A stretch of 64,000 bases of DNA, taken from contig CP148265.1 in NCBI GenBank assembly GCA_045345765.1, positions 682,001-746,000 of the forward strand, in the 5' to 3' direction. Position 1 is the first letter of the stretch; the number at the start of each line of letters is the position of its first letter. The position numbers and the translations under genes are program-made. Shown here piece after piece: positions 26,618 to 35,379 of the stretch. Under the pieces are notes generated by a model. The model ran no database searches. It saw only the letters and a list, made by a program, of their open reading frames with translations, and was not told the origin of the DNA. The DNA is from JAOARY01 sp045345765 (lineage in GTDB: Bacteria > Bacillota > Clostridia > Peptostreptococcales > Peptostreptococcaceae).

Positions 26618-27841
26618 TTAATTATTTAAAATAACAATCATATGAGCTAAATTTTTAGTATTTTTAGAATCCATCTCTTGTATAGCATTCATTATAAACT
26701 TAGGATTATGTTCTAAATTTCTTGATATTTTATATATAATCTCAACTAATTTATCATCACTAATATCTTCTCCAAAATATTTGGCTCTAGATATTAAATT
26801 AAATTTTAAAATTGCAAATTTCATAACCATAGCACAAAAATTATCGAATAAATTAGCATTAAAAATACTTGAATATGGAAATTTTGTATTGTACATTATA
26901 GTTACTATGTAGTTCTCTAAAATATATGACTTTTTATCCACAATATTTTTATAATATAATTCTTTATTTTCCTTATAATTTAATGTCATTTTCTCCATAT
27001 TTTCTTCGTCATACTCTAATAACTCCAAAGATTCATTAAATAATTTATCATACGATTTATTCGATTTGTTACCTTTATACGGTAATTTTGATATTTCCTT
27101 CATTAAATTTAGCTGTTCTTCTGTTTTAATATCCAAACTTTTTACAACATCTTTAAATTCCATATTATCTATTGCATATTGATAATCAGATATTTTTTTC
27201 AAAACTTTATCATAATATTCTGATTTGAATAACGAATCTATATCATTTATTATAATTCCTAAAATCATCATTCTTTCATCTATTGTATAATTTCTATTTT
27301 GTATCAATCCTATAGAAAAATTCCTCAAATCCCAAAATATATTTTGTTCTTTAGTTTTAAATAAATTAAAATTAAAACCTGAAAATAAATTATTTTTAAT
27401 ATCAATATCAGTCAAATCAAATTCCATCTTTTCTTGATTTAATAATGCTAATCTACATACTTCTGGACACGATAATTCTAGTCCAGCTTCAATAAACACA
27501 TTCATATCTGAATATATTCTAGGATAAACTTTACATGTATTCCCCATAAAATCTTCTCCACATTTTGTATATATAGAACAAAGTTTGTTTTCATCCAAAA
27601 AAACACATTCTTTTCCTTTTTCTATATCTATTATTGCGTAATCAGCTTCACAAAAATTATTTTTATTTCTTTTAATAACTTTATCAAATAATTTTTTTAT
27701 TTCTTTATCATCCTTATATTTTTTATATTTTTTATAAGTTTTTTTATCTAAATATACTCTCCAATTTTGACAACATGTATCTTCACAATTGGATCCTATA
27801 CATCTAAAATCTTTATAAAACTTAGGTATTAAAAATTCCAA
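26618..27841 (-). CDS. FliB-like lysine-N-methylase family protein
   Basis: A 407-aa protein with Cys clusters characteristic of the flagellin lysine-N-methylase FliB/YkgJ group: FRCIGSNCEDTCCQNW at residues 13-28, then CVFLDENKLCSIYTKCG, FMGNTCKVYPR and ELSCPEVCR, likely metal or Fe-S ligands. FliB methylates lysines of flagellin in Salmonella; family members in Clostridia carry the same name, but substrates there are largely inferred. No flagellin gene is in the window, though cheV at 35 kb shows chemotaxis capacity. The start is TTG 27841 behind GGAGC. A truncated copy lies 2.4 kb downstream. Confidence 0.75.
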   Translation of the reverse strand: MEFLIPKFYKDFRCIGSNCEDTCCQNWRVYLDKKTYKKYKKYKDDKEIKKLFDKVIKRNKNNFCEADYAIIDIEKGKECVFLDENKLCSIYTKCGEDFMGNTCKVYPRIYSDMNVFIEAGLELSCPEVCRLALLNQEKMEFDLTDIDIKNNLFSGFNFNLFKTKEQNIFWDLRNFSIGLIQNRNYTIDERMMILGIIINDIDSLFKSEYYDKVLKKISDYQYAIDNMEFKDVVKSLDIKTEEQLNLMKEISKLPYKGNKSNKSYDKLFNESLELLEYDEENMEKMTLNYKENKELYYKNIVDKKSYILENYIVTIMYNTKFPYSSIFNANLFDNFCAMVMKFAILKFNLISRAKYFGEDISDDKLVEIIYKISRNLEHNPKFIMNAIQEMDSKNTKNLAHMIVILNN

Positions 27842-28062
27842 AAAATCAGCTCCTATACTTTCTATATTAATTAATCAATTTATATTCTCTATACCCTTAT
27901 ATAAATAATTATTATAATGCTACTCTATATTTATCGACAAATTTCTTATTTTCTGTGATAAAATATTTTTAATATTTTATATACGATTTTAAATCTTTTT
28001 GTTATAATTAACATGTTATAAAACAACTGTATTTTAATAAGTATATTTAAAGGAGTTTTTTT

Positions 28063-29232
28063 ATGGACTATAAACTTTATGATTTCCTTGATTTAAATAA
28101 ATTAGAAAACCTTTTAAGCGAATTACCTGATTTTAATAAATTAAATGTAGAAAGTTTTGATGATGAAAAATTAAAAAAAACTATTAGCTTTTTACCTAAA
28201 TTCGCAGAATTTATAACAGAACTAAATTATTTAAAAAACGAACAGATATCTTCATACAATGAGTCACATACAAATAAACATATGTTAAAACAAAATTATA
28301 AAGAGCTAAAAAATTCTAATAAATATTTAAATATAATTAAAACAAGATATGAATTAGCATTAGAAGGTTCCAATAATGCACTTTGGGATCTAGATTTGAA
28401 AAACAACAATCTTTTTATCTCTGATAAAATAAATTATATACTAAAAAAAGATACTCTAAAATTTAGAAGTATGAGAGATTTTTTTAATATTATAGATTTA
28501 AAACAACGAAAAAATGCTATGAAAAAATTCTATAATCATATAAAAACAAATGACAACCACTATAATGATATACTTAAAATAAATACACAAAAAGAAGATA
28601 TTTGGGTTAAAATTTCAGGAAAAGTTAAAAAAGATGAATTTGGAAAACCTTTAAGAATGGCTGGTTCCATTTCAGATATAACAGCTTTAAAGAAAAATGA
28701 ATTTGAAATCAAAAAATTAGTTAAACTAGATAGTCTAACTAATACATTAAACAGAAATAGCATAATAGAAGAAATTGAAAAAAGTTTAGAACAGGCAAGA
28801 TTAAATGCTAATAAAAATTTAGCTGTATTATTTTTAGATTTAAACAAATTTAAAGACTTAAATTTAAATTATGGTCATAATCATGGTGATTTAATTCTAA
28901 AAAAAATCTCACAAAAAATTTTATCTACTTTAAATTCAAATGAATTGATTGGACGAATAGGCGGAGATGAATTTCTTATTATAAAAAGAAATTATAAAAA
29001 TATTGAAGATGTAAATATAACTTGTAAAAAAATATTAGATATTATAAATAAAGATATAAAAAATAATAACTATAAAGATGCCTATAATATAAGCGCTAAT
29101 ATTGGAATTAGTATATATCCCCTTGATGGCAATAGCTGTGATGATTTAATAAAAGCCTCTGATAAAGCTATGTATGAATCTAGAAAGCTAGGCGAAAATA
29201 CTTATATGTATTATTCCAAAATTTTCTCTTAG
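28063..29232 (+). CDS. PAS-GGDEF diguanylate cyclase
   Basis: A 389-aa soluble protein. The N-terminal ~95 residues are helical with a coiled-coil tendency. A PAS domain follows at about 100-215 (YELALEGSNNALWDLDLKN ... VKKDEFGKPLRMAGSISDI; PAC end at GSISDIT), then the GGDEF domain with GRIGGDEFLII intact and SANIGISIYPLDG. An RxxD inhibitory site is not seen at the usual place. It is predicted to make c-di-GMP, opposing the EAL protein at 14 kb. AAAGGAG precedes the ATG, and the next gene begins 31 nt downstream. Confidence 0.88.
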   Translation: MDYKLYDFLDLNKLENLLSELPDFNKLNVESFDDEKLKKTISFLPKFAEFITELNYLKNEQISSYNESHTNKHMLKQNYKELKNSNKYLNIIKTRYELALEGSNNALWDLDLKNNNLFISDKINYILKKDTLKFRSMRDFFNIIDLKQRKNAMKKFYNHIKTNDNHYNDILKINTQKEDIWVKISGKVKKDEFGKPLRMAGSISDITALKKNEFEIKKLVKLDSLTNTLNRNSIIEEIEKSLEQARLNANKNLAVLFLDLNKFKDLNLNYGHNHGDLILKKISQKILSTLNSNELIGRIGGDEFLIIKRNYKNIEDVNITCKKILDIINKDIKNNNYKDAYNISANIGISIYPLDGNSCDDLIKASDKAMYESRKLGENTYMYYSKIFS

Positions 29233-29263
29233 CACTTCTGCCTCTTTTGAAAGGATTGATTTT

Positions 29264-29830
29264 ATGGACAAATTAACAATATTAAAAAAAATAGCTAAAA
29301 CTTTAAATAAATTAAATATAACATGGGGCTTATCGAGTTCTTTAGTATTAAAAAATTATAATTTAGCAGATGATTTTAACGATATTGACATTATGGTATC
29401 AAAAGATGATTTATCTAAATTAGATATTGCTTTATCAAAATTAGGCAAAGTACTTTCAAAGTCGGATAATGAAATCGAAGGAATTTATCATACAAAACAT
29501 TTTTATAGATATAATATAGATGGTACTTCTGTTGAAGTTATGGCTGATTTGGATATAGAAAATGATAGAGGAATATATAAGCCTGATTTTGATTCTAATA
29601 CAATAGAAAATTTTATGTTGATAGATGATATAAAACTGCCACTTGTAGCTCTTGAACAATGGTTTATATTTTATTATTTAATACCACAAAAAAGATATAA
29701 ATCAAAACTTATAAAAGATTATTTTAAGAAAAATAAATCTCAAAGAAAAGATTTATTAAAAAAAGCTTTAACTAAGGAAATACCAGATAATTTGAAAGAA
29801 GAAATAAATGATATTATAAAAAATTATTAA
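29264..29830 (+). CDS. Nucleotidyltransferase-fold protein of unknown substrate
   Basis: A 188-aa protein with a minimal nucleotidyltransferase-like signature: WGLSSSLVLKNYNL, then DDFNDIDIMVSKDD (the DxD-type metal pair), then a strand with VEVMADLDIEND. The C-terminal third is basic and helical. The layout resembles aminoglycoside/lincosamide nucleotidyltransferases and uncharacterised MNT-fold proteins, but an exact family is not clear, and no resistance role can be claimed. GAAAGGA precedes the ATG; it follows the GGDEF gene closely and may share its transcript. Confidence 0.6.
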   Translation: MDKLTILKKIAKTLNKLNITWGLSSSLVLKNYNLADDFNDIDIMVSKDDLSKLDIALSKLGKVLSKSDNEIEGIYHTKHFYRYNIDGTSVEVMADLDIENDRGIYKPDFDSNTIENFMLIDDIKLPLVALEQWFIFYYLIPQKRYKSKLIKDYFKKNKSQRKDLLKKALTKEIPDNLKEEINDIIKNY

Positions 29831-29848
29831 AAAATTTTAATTTTTTTA

Positions 29849-29877
29849 TTGACATATATTTTTAATTTTAATATAAT
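29849..29877 (+). promoter_or_regulatory. Consensus sigma-A promoter of the NSS transporter leader
   Basis: A perfect TTGACA (29849-29854), 17-nt spacer and perfect TATAAT (29872-29877). The predicted start falls just before the T-box leader. Confidence 0.85.
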
Positions 29878-29884
29878 AACAATC

Positions 29885-30165
29885 AATAAATAATTTATAA
29901 AATAAAACTGTGATGGAGAAAAAACATTGAAACTGTAATTAAAGAGAGTTAGGAATGGTGAGATCCTAATATTATAAGACTTTGTATATATTCACTCCTA
30001 AGTTTTTATCCTTAAAGTTTTTTTACAAGTAGGGATAAAGGGTTGTCACCCTTATATGACAGAGGTTTGATTGAACCTTTAACAAAGATTCTTTTTTTAA
30101 AGAAACTAGAGTGGTACCGTGAAGCTTAAGCTTTGCCTCTAAATATAGAGGCAAAGCTTTTTTAT
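29885..30165 (+). promoter_or_regulatory. T-box riboswitch of the NSS transporter
   Basis: The leader shows GTGATGGAGA at the base of Stem I, AGAGAG, the apical hairpin TTAGGA/TCCTAA around ATGGTGAGA, then AGAGTGGTACCGTG (T-box) and a strong terminator AAGCTTTGCCTCT...AGAGGCAAAGCTTTTTT (30129-30162). It responds to an uncharged tRNA. A TAT codon at the likely specifier position (GTATATATTCACTCC) hints at tyrosine, at low confidence. A palindrome TTTATGCGCATAAA lies at 30195-30208, between the terminator and the gene. Confidence 0.92.
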
Positions 30166-30235
30166 TTGTCTAAAAACATGTTTTATATAAAAATTTTATG
30201 CGCATAAATAAAATTTTAATCTTGGAGGAAATTTA

Positions 30236-31603
30236 ATGAAAGAAAGTTTACAAAAACGTGATAGTTGGAATTCAAAATTAGGATTTATATTAGCTACAGC
30301 AGGTTCTGCCATAGGACTTGGTAACCTATGGAAATTCCCTTATACCGTTGGAAAAAACGGTGGTGGTGCTTTTTTACTTGTTTATATGATATTTTTATTA
30401 TTAATAGGATATCCACTTATGTTAGCAGCTATAACTTTAGGTCGTAAGACTAAATTATGCGCTGTTGGTGCTTACAAATCAATAAATAAAAACTGGGCTT
30501 TTGTTGGCTTTTTAGGTGTATTATGTGGTTTCTTCATCTTAGCATTTTATTCAACAGTTGGTGGTTGGGTTATATATTATTTAATAGAAGCTATAAAAGG
30601 AAATTTAAATACAACAAATTCAACCCTTTTAGCTAATATTTTTACACAATTTATATCATCGCCTCAAAAAAGTATATTATATCAAGCAATATTTTTGATT
30701 ATAACTTATTTAATAGTTGTTAAAGGTATTAAAAATGGAATTGAAAAAGCTAGTAAAATTATGATGCCAGCCTTACTTATTATGATAATAATAATCGCAT
30801 TTAGATCCCTTAGTCTTCCAAATGCGATTGAAGGAATTAAATTTTTATTTATACCTGATTTTTCAAAGGTCAATCTTAATGTTATAATGAACGCTCTTGG
30901 ACAGGTATTTTTCTCTCTTAGTATTGGAATGGGTGTAATCGTTACTTATGGTAGTTATTTAGATAAAAAAGAAAATATAATTTTGGCATCTACTTATATC
31001 CCTTTATTAGATACATTTGTAGCATTAGTAGCAGGACTTGCAACTATTCCAGCTGTATTTTCTTTTAATTTTGAAATTACTCAAGGGCCTTCACTTATGT
31101 TTATTACTTTGCCAGCTGTATTTTCTAGTATGAGTTTTGGGTATTTGTTTTGTATTGCATTTTTTATATTAGTATTATTTGCTGCTTTAACATCTTCAAT
31201 ATCTATGTTAGAAGTTTGTGTTTCTTATTTTGTTGATGAAAAAAATAAAAAAAGATCCTCTAGTGCCTTATTAATAACTTTAGTAATTTTTTTAATAGGC
31301 ATACCAGCAACTTTATCAATGGGAGTCTTAAAAGATTTTAAATTACTTGGAAGTCTTAATTTCTTTGATTTTTATGATAAATTAACATCAAATATATTCT
31401 TGCCACTTGGTGGATTTTTATTATCTATATTCATTGGATATGTATTAACTACAAAAGTAGCATTAGATGAGATATGTATTAATGGTGAGAAATTTATTTT
31501 AGCTTCTATATGGAGTTTTTTGATAAAATATATAGTTCCACCTTTAGTTTTTATCATACTTATAAACTCACTTAAAGAATTATTTACTTTAATAATAAAT
31601 TAA
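30236..31603 (+). CDS. Sodium:neurotransmitter symporter (NSS) family amino-acid transporter
   Basis: A 455-aa membrane protein with about 11-12 segments. The N-terminus carries the NSS signature (SWNSKLGFILATAGSAIGLGNLWKFPYTVGKNGGGAF, shown here as ATAGSAIGLGNLWKFPY and GKNGGGAF), where LeuT-fold relatives bind sodium and substrate; FFSLSIGMGVIVTYGSYL marks segment 6. Bacterial relatives carry Trp, Tyr or Leu using Na+. It is expressed behind a T-box, so it probably imports an amino acid whose tRNA is uncharged. TTGGAGGA precedes the ATG. Na+ use matches the predicted Na+-type ATP synthase in the window. Confidence 0.9.
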   Translation: MKESLQKRDSWNSKLGFILATAGSAIGLGNLWKFPYTVGKNGGGAFLLVYMIFLLLIGYPLMLAAITLGRKTKLCAVGAYKSINKNWAFVGFLGVLCGFFILAFYSTVGGWVIYYLIEAIKGNLNTTNSTLLANIFTQFISSPQKSILYQAIFLIITYLIVVKGIKNGIEKASKIMMPALLIMIIIIAFRSLSLPNAIEGIKFLFIPDFSKVNLNVIMNALGQVFFSLSIGMGVIVTYGSYLDKKENIILASTYIPLLDTFVALVAGLATIPAVFSFNFEITQGPSLMFITLPAVFSSMSFGYLFCIAFFILVLFAALTSSISMLEVCVSYFVDEKNKKRSSSALLITLVIFLIGIPATLSMGVLKDFKLLGSLNFFDFYDKLTSNIFLPLGGFLLSIFIGYVLTTKVALDEICINGEKFILASIWSFLIKYIVPPLVFIILINSLKELFTLIIN

Positions 31604-31679
31604 AATAAATAATTAAATTTTAATAATTTCATATAGTATTTTTTATAATATAAAAAAACTATAGCATTGAAAAATTTTA

Positions 31680-31806
31680 GGGGCTGTCGCATTAAAAAAT
31701 TTAACTACAATATAATATTCTTATATATTTAAAATAAGCATACTATAATGTCTTATACATTTAAAATAAGTACAATATATTTGTATTATATTAATTCGAC
31801 AACCCC
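31680..31806. terminator. Two-tier hairpin with internal repeats between NSS gene and nadC
   Basis: GGGGCTGTCG and CGACAACCCC form the outer arms, followed by TTTTT. Inside lie two copies of a CTTAT(A)...TTTAAAATAAG palindrome about 31 nt apart. The rest of 31604-31893 is AT-rich with no gene seen. Confidence 0.6.
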
Positions 31807-31893
31807 TTTTTATCTTAATCCAAACACACTAAAATATTATCTCATACGCTTTAACTTATAAAATAATATAATTTATAGTAATTTATTATTATA

Positions 31894-32727
31894 TCACTTT
31901 ATAAAATTTAAGCTTAAATCAAGTGATTTTATACTATGCGTTAGCGTTCCTAAAGATATTATATCTATATCAAGTACTTTTAAAGATTTTAGTCTTTCTA
32001 AATCAATACCTCCAGATACTTCTATAATAGCTTTTTTATCTATTATTTTAGTAGCTTCTTTTATCATTTCATTGTCCATATTGTCTAACATTATAATATC
32101 TACATTCGCTTCTATTGCCTCTTTAACTTCTTCTATACATGTAGTTTCAACTTCTATTTTATGAGCATGAGATAAATTATTTTTTATTATTTCTACTGCA
32201 TTTTTTATTCCACCACTAGCTTTTATATGGTTATCTTTAATCATAACAAGGTCATACAATCCAAATCTATGATTTTTAGCACCACCAATTTTAACTGCAT
32301 ATTTTTCTAATATTCTCAAATTTGGTGTTGTTTTTCTTGTATCCACAAGCTTTATATTATCATTATTTAAAACATCTACATATTTTCTTGTTTTAGTTGC
32401 AATACCACTCATTCTTTGCAAGAAATTAAGTGCTACTCTTTCTGCTTTTAATATATCTTTGGCGCTTCCCTTTATTATAAGTACATCTTCCCCTTTTAAT
32501 ATTTTATCTCCATCTTCTTTTAATTTTTCAAATTCTAAATTGAAATTTAAATTTTTAAATGTCATAATTGCAATATCTATTCCACATAATATCCCCTCTT
32601 CTTTTGCTGTTATTTTTGCTATTTTTACAGTTTTTTCATCAATTAGATTATCTGTTGTTATATCTCCTGTGAAAATATCTTCATACAATGCATCTTCTAT
32701 TATTTTTTTTACTCTATCTATATTCAA
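31894..32727 (-). CDS. nadC: Nicotinate-nucleotide pyrophosphorylase (quinolinate phosphoribosyltransferase)
   Basis: A 277-aa enzyme that converts quinolinate and PRPP to nicotinate mononucleotide with CO2 release. EDIFTGDITTDNL, RVALNFLQRMSGIATKTRKYVD (cited in part: LNFLQRMSGIATKT), DTRKTTPNLRILEKYAV, KIGGAKNHRFGLYD and MIKDNHI, EVETTCIEE, IMLDNM are all typical. The TTG start at 32727 overlaps the nadB stop codon by four bases, so the genes are translationally coupled; it is third in the nadA-nadB-nadC operon for de novo NAD synthesis. Confidence 0.96.
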   Translation of the reverse strand: MNIDRVKKIIEDALYEDIFTGDITTDNLIDEKTVKIAKITAKEEGILCGIDIAIMTFKNLNFNLEFEKLKEDGDKILKGEDVLIIKGSAKDILKAERVALNFLQRMSGIATKTRKYVDVLNNDNIKLVDTRKTTPNLRILEKYAVKIGGAKNHRFGLYDLVMIKDNHIKASGGIKNAVEIIKNNLSHAHKIEVETTCIEEVKEAIEANVDIIMLDNMDNEMIKEATKIIDKKAIIEVSGGIDLERLKSLKVLDIDIISLGTLTHSIKSLDLSLNFIK

Positions 32728-34325
32728 TTTAATACCACCTTTTTTTCGTCATCTATATTAAACTTAAATCCGTATTTAAACTTATCATTCATTCCTTTAT
32801 AATCACTTCTATAATGAGCGCCTCTACTTTCTTTTCTATACAATGCTGATTTTATAATTATTTTTGATAATAAAATCATATTTTTAAGTTCAAAATAATT
32901 AATATTTTTTTTATAAATTGATTCTAACTCTTTTTGAATATTTAAAATCAAAGAAAACGCATCTTTTAGACCTTTTTCATCTCTTATAATCCCTACTTTA
33001 TCTTGCATTATCTGACGCAAACTTAATTTCAGCTCTGTTATTTTTTGATTATCCTTATAATCTATATTTTTATAATCTATTTTTATTAAATATTCTTCTA
33101 TCAAATCATCTACATCTTCCTCAAATTCATTTTCTAAAGAATATCTATATAACTCTTCACTTGCTATTTTAGAAAAAACAGCTCCTTCAAGTAAAGAATT
33201 ACTAGCCAACCTATTAGCTCCATGAACTTTTGAATTTGCACATTCTCCACAAGCATAAAGTCCATCTATATTAGTTTTACAATCTATATCTACCTTTATT
33301 CCTCCCATAAGGTAATGTGCCGATGGAGTTACACTTATATATTCTTTTGTAATATCTATTCCATACTTTAAGCATGTATTATAAACTCTTGGAAATCTAT
33401 TTTTTATAAAATTTTTATCTCTAAAGCTTATATCCAAATATATTACTTTTTCTTTTGAGTTTTTCATTTCTTCATAAATGGCTCTCGATACAACATCTCT
33501 TTTTGCAAGTTCCATTTTTTTATCATATTTAATCATAAATCTTTCATTATTTTCATTTAAAAGTACCGCACCTTCTCCTCTTATGGCCTCTGATATCAAA
33601 AAATTTGGAGCACCTTTTATATTAAGTGTAGTTGGATGAAATTGTATAAATTCCATATCATCTACATAAGCTCCACTTCTATAAGCCATTGCAATTCCAT
33701 CTCCAGTAGTAACATTTGGGTTTGATGTATATTTATATAGATTTCCACAACCACCAGTACAAAGGATAACACCTTTAGCCAAAAATACACTTAATTCTTT
33801 TTTAAAATTGTCTAGTGTATACACACCAAAAACCTTATTATCTTTTTTTATTAAATCTAGCGCAAATAGATTTGATTTATAATCTATATCAGAAATACTC
33901 TTTACCTTATTTAAAAGTGCTAACCTAATACTCTTACCTGTGTTATCTCCATTGGAATGAAGTACTCTATTTACGCTATGTGCACCTTCTTTTCCTAAAG
34001 ATAATTCATCATCTTTATAATCAAAGCTAACTCCATTATAAATCAATTCATCAATAGCCTTTCTTCCATTTTGAATCATAAATCTAACATTTTTTTCATT
34101 GCAATAATTATCGCCAGCATTTAATGTATCTTTTATATGCAAATCTATAGAGTCCTCTTTTGAAATTGGTGCTGCAATTCCACCTTGTGCATGCTCTGTA
34201 TTACATTCTTTATTATCACCTTTAGAAATCAAAAGAACTTTTCCATTTTGCGATAAATTTATAGCACTATTAAGTCCAGCAATCCCAGATCCTATAACAA
34301 TATAATCATAATAATATCTATTCAT
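32724..34325 (-). CDS. nadB: L-aspartate oxidase
   Basis: A 533-aa flavoenzyme that oxidises aspartate to iminoaspartate, the partner of NadA. The FAD dinucleotide fold VIGSGIAGLNSAI is at the N-terminus. HAQGGIAAP, GAHSVNRVLH, THHR-like REGARs and HPT (FHPTTLNI), ISEAIRGEGAVL, SPAHY-type TPSAHYLMGGIKVD, and ACGECANSKVHGANRLASNSLLE are family marks. In anaerobes fumarate is a likely electron acceptor (family knowledge). ATG 34325 is chosen, 9 nt after GGGG; the upstream ATG abuts the ribosome site. The nadA stop is 13 nt upstream. Confidence 0.95.
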   Translation of the reverse strand: MNRYYYDYIVIGSGIAGLNSAINLSQNGKVLLISKGDNKECNTEHAQGGIAAPISKEDSIDLHIKDTLNAGDNYCNEKNVRFMIQNGRKAIDELIYNGVSFDYKDDELSLGKEGAHSVNRVLHSNGDNTGKSIRLALLNKVKSISDIDYKSNLFALDLIKKDNKVFGVYTLDNFKKELSVFLAKGVILCTGGCGNLYKYTSNPNVTTGDGIAMAYRSGAYVDDMEFIQFHPTTLNIKGAPNFLISEAIRGEGAVLLNENNERFMIKYDKKMELAKRDVVSRAIYEEMKNSKEKVIYLDISFRDKNFIKNRFPRVYNTCLKYGIDITKEYISVTPSAHYLMGGIKVDIDCKTNIDGLYACGECANSKVHGANRLASNSLLEGAVFSKIASEELYRYSLENEFEEDVDDLIEEYLIKIDYKNIDYKDNQKITELKLSLRQIMQDKVGIIRDEKGLKDAFSLILNIQKELESIYKKNINYFELKNMILLSKIIIKSALYRKESRGAHYRSDYKGMNDKFKYGFKFNIDDEKKVVLN

Positions 34326-34337
34326 ACTTAACATCCC

Positions 34338-35258
34338 CTAATTTTTATTTAAATTAAGCATCGCATCTAAAGATGATTTTGCCCCAATAATAACTTCATC
34401 ATCCAAATTAATTTCATTTTCCATATTTAAAAGTGCATTATATACATCTATAAGTTTTGTTTTTTTCATATTTTTACAAACTAGATTTTCATCAAGTAGA
34501 TAAAAGTTTTTATCCTTATTATCCTTTTTTAGCTTATGTAATATCCCTTCTTCCGTACCAATAATAAATTCTTTATCCTCACTATCTTTAACATAATTTA
34601 TTATAGCTGAAGTACTTCCTACAAAATCACTATGTTTTAATACTTCCTTTTTACATTCTGGATGAGTTAATATTTTTACATTTTTATGATTTTCCTTCAT
34701 TTTAATTATTGAATCTTCACAAACTCTATGATGTGTAGGACAAAAACCTTCCCATAATATTATATTCTTATTTGTTTTTTCTTTTACATATGAACCTAAA
34801 TTACAGTCTGGAACAAATAATATATTTTCAGATTCAATTGAATTTACAATATCTACGGCATTTGATGAAGTACAAGATATATCACTTATAGATTTTACTT
34901 TTGCACTCGAATTTACATAACAAACAATTTTTAAGTCTTTATATTTTTCTTTTTCTTCTTTTAAAGCTTCAAATGTAACCATATCAGCCATAGGACAAGT
35001 TGCATCTTTAACTGGAAGCAAAACCTTTTTATCTTTGGATAAAATTTTTGCACTTTCTGCCATAAAATGAACACCACAAAATACAATAACATCTTCTTTT
35101 ACATTACAGGCTCTTTTGCTAAGTTCTAAGGAATCTCCAAGATAATCAGCAATATCTTGTATTTCTTTATTTTGATAATTATGTGCAAGTATTATGGCAT
35201 TTCTTTCCTTTTTAAGTTCCATTATCTTTAATTTTAATTCCTCTATATTATAATTCAT
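34338..35258 (-). CDS. nadA: Quinolinate synthase
   Basis: A 306-aa [4Fe-4S] enzyme that condenses iminoaspartate with dihydroxyacetone phosphate. It has IILAHNYQNKEIQDIADYLGDS (cited as ILAHNYQNKEIQ), VFCGVHFMAESAKIL, CYVNSSAKVKSISDISCTSSNA (cited as YVNSSAKVK, CTSSNA), VPDCNLG, EGFCPTHHR, HPECKKEV and GTEEGI. The three cluster cysteines lie in CGVHFMA, near the HPEC box and in the C-terminal NLVCKNM motif. ATG 35258 follows AGAGGTG; the long upstream extension has no support. First gene of the nad operon. Confidence 0.95.
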   Translation of the reverse strand: MNYNIEELKLKIMELKKERNAIILAHNYQNKEIQDIADYLGDSLELSKRACNVKEDVIVFCGVHFMAESAKILSKDKKVLLPVKDATCPMADMVTFEALKEEKEKYKDLKIVCYVNSSAKVKSISDISCTSSNAVDIVNSIESENILFVPDCNLGSYVKEKTNKNIILWEGFCPTHHRVCEDSIIKMKENHKNVKILTHPECKKEVLKHSDFVGSTSAIINYVKDSEDKEFIIGTEEGILHKLKKDNKDKNFYLLDENLVCKNMKKTKLIDVYNALLNMENEINLDDEVIIGAKSSLDAMLNLNKN

Positions 35259-35289
35259 AACACACCTCTTTTTATAAGTAATCACTTCT

Positions 35290-35304
35290 GTCTTTACATT
35301 AGAC
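35290..35304 (-). promoter_or_regulatory. Possible operator of the nad operon
   Basis: Read on the minus strand, GTCTAATGTAAAGAC is a short interrupted inverted repeat, lying between a TATAAA-like box and the nadA ribosome site. A repressor such as NiaR/NadR is a candidate by position only. Confidence 0.25.
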
Positions 35305-35320
35305 TTTACGATATTTATAA

Positions 35321-35379
35321 TAACATAAAAAAAGACCTTATTAAAATAAAAAATTTTAATAAAATCTTTTTTTATGTTA
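35321..35379 (-). terminator. Terminator of cheV
   Basis: The arms TAACATAAAAAAAGA and TCTTTTTTTATGTTA enclose TTATTAAAAT/ATTTTAATAA. The stem begins in the cheV stop codon and separates it from the nad operon. Confidence 0.7.

Noticed and set aside
26618..27841. Definite assignment as flagellin methylase
   Set aside because: The Cys clusters fit the FliB family, but no flagellin or flagellar gene is in the window, so the substrate is not claimed.
31680..31806. MITE or insertion-sequence remnant
   Set aside because: Inverted ends are short and imperfect, no target-site duplication is visible, and the T-run fits a terminator.
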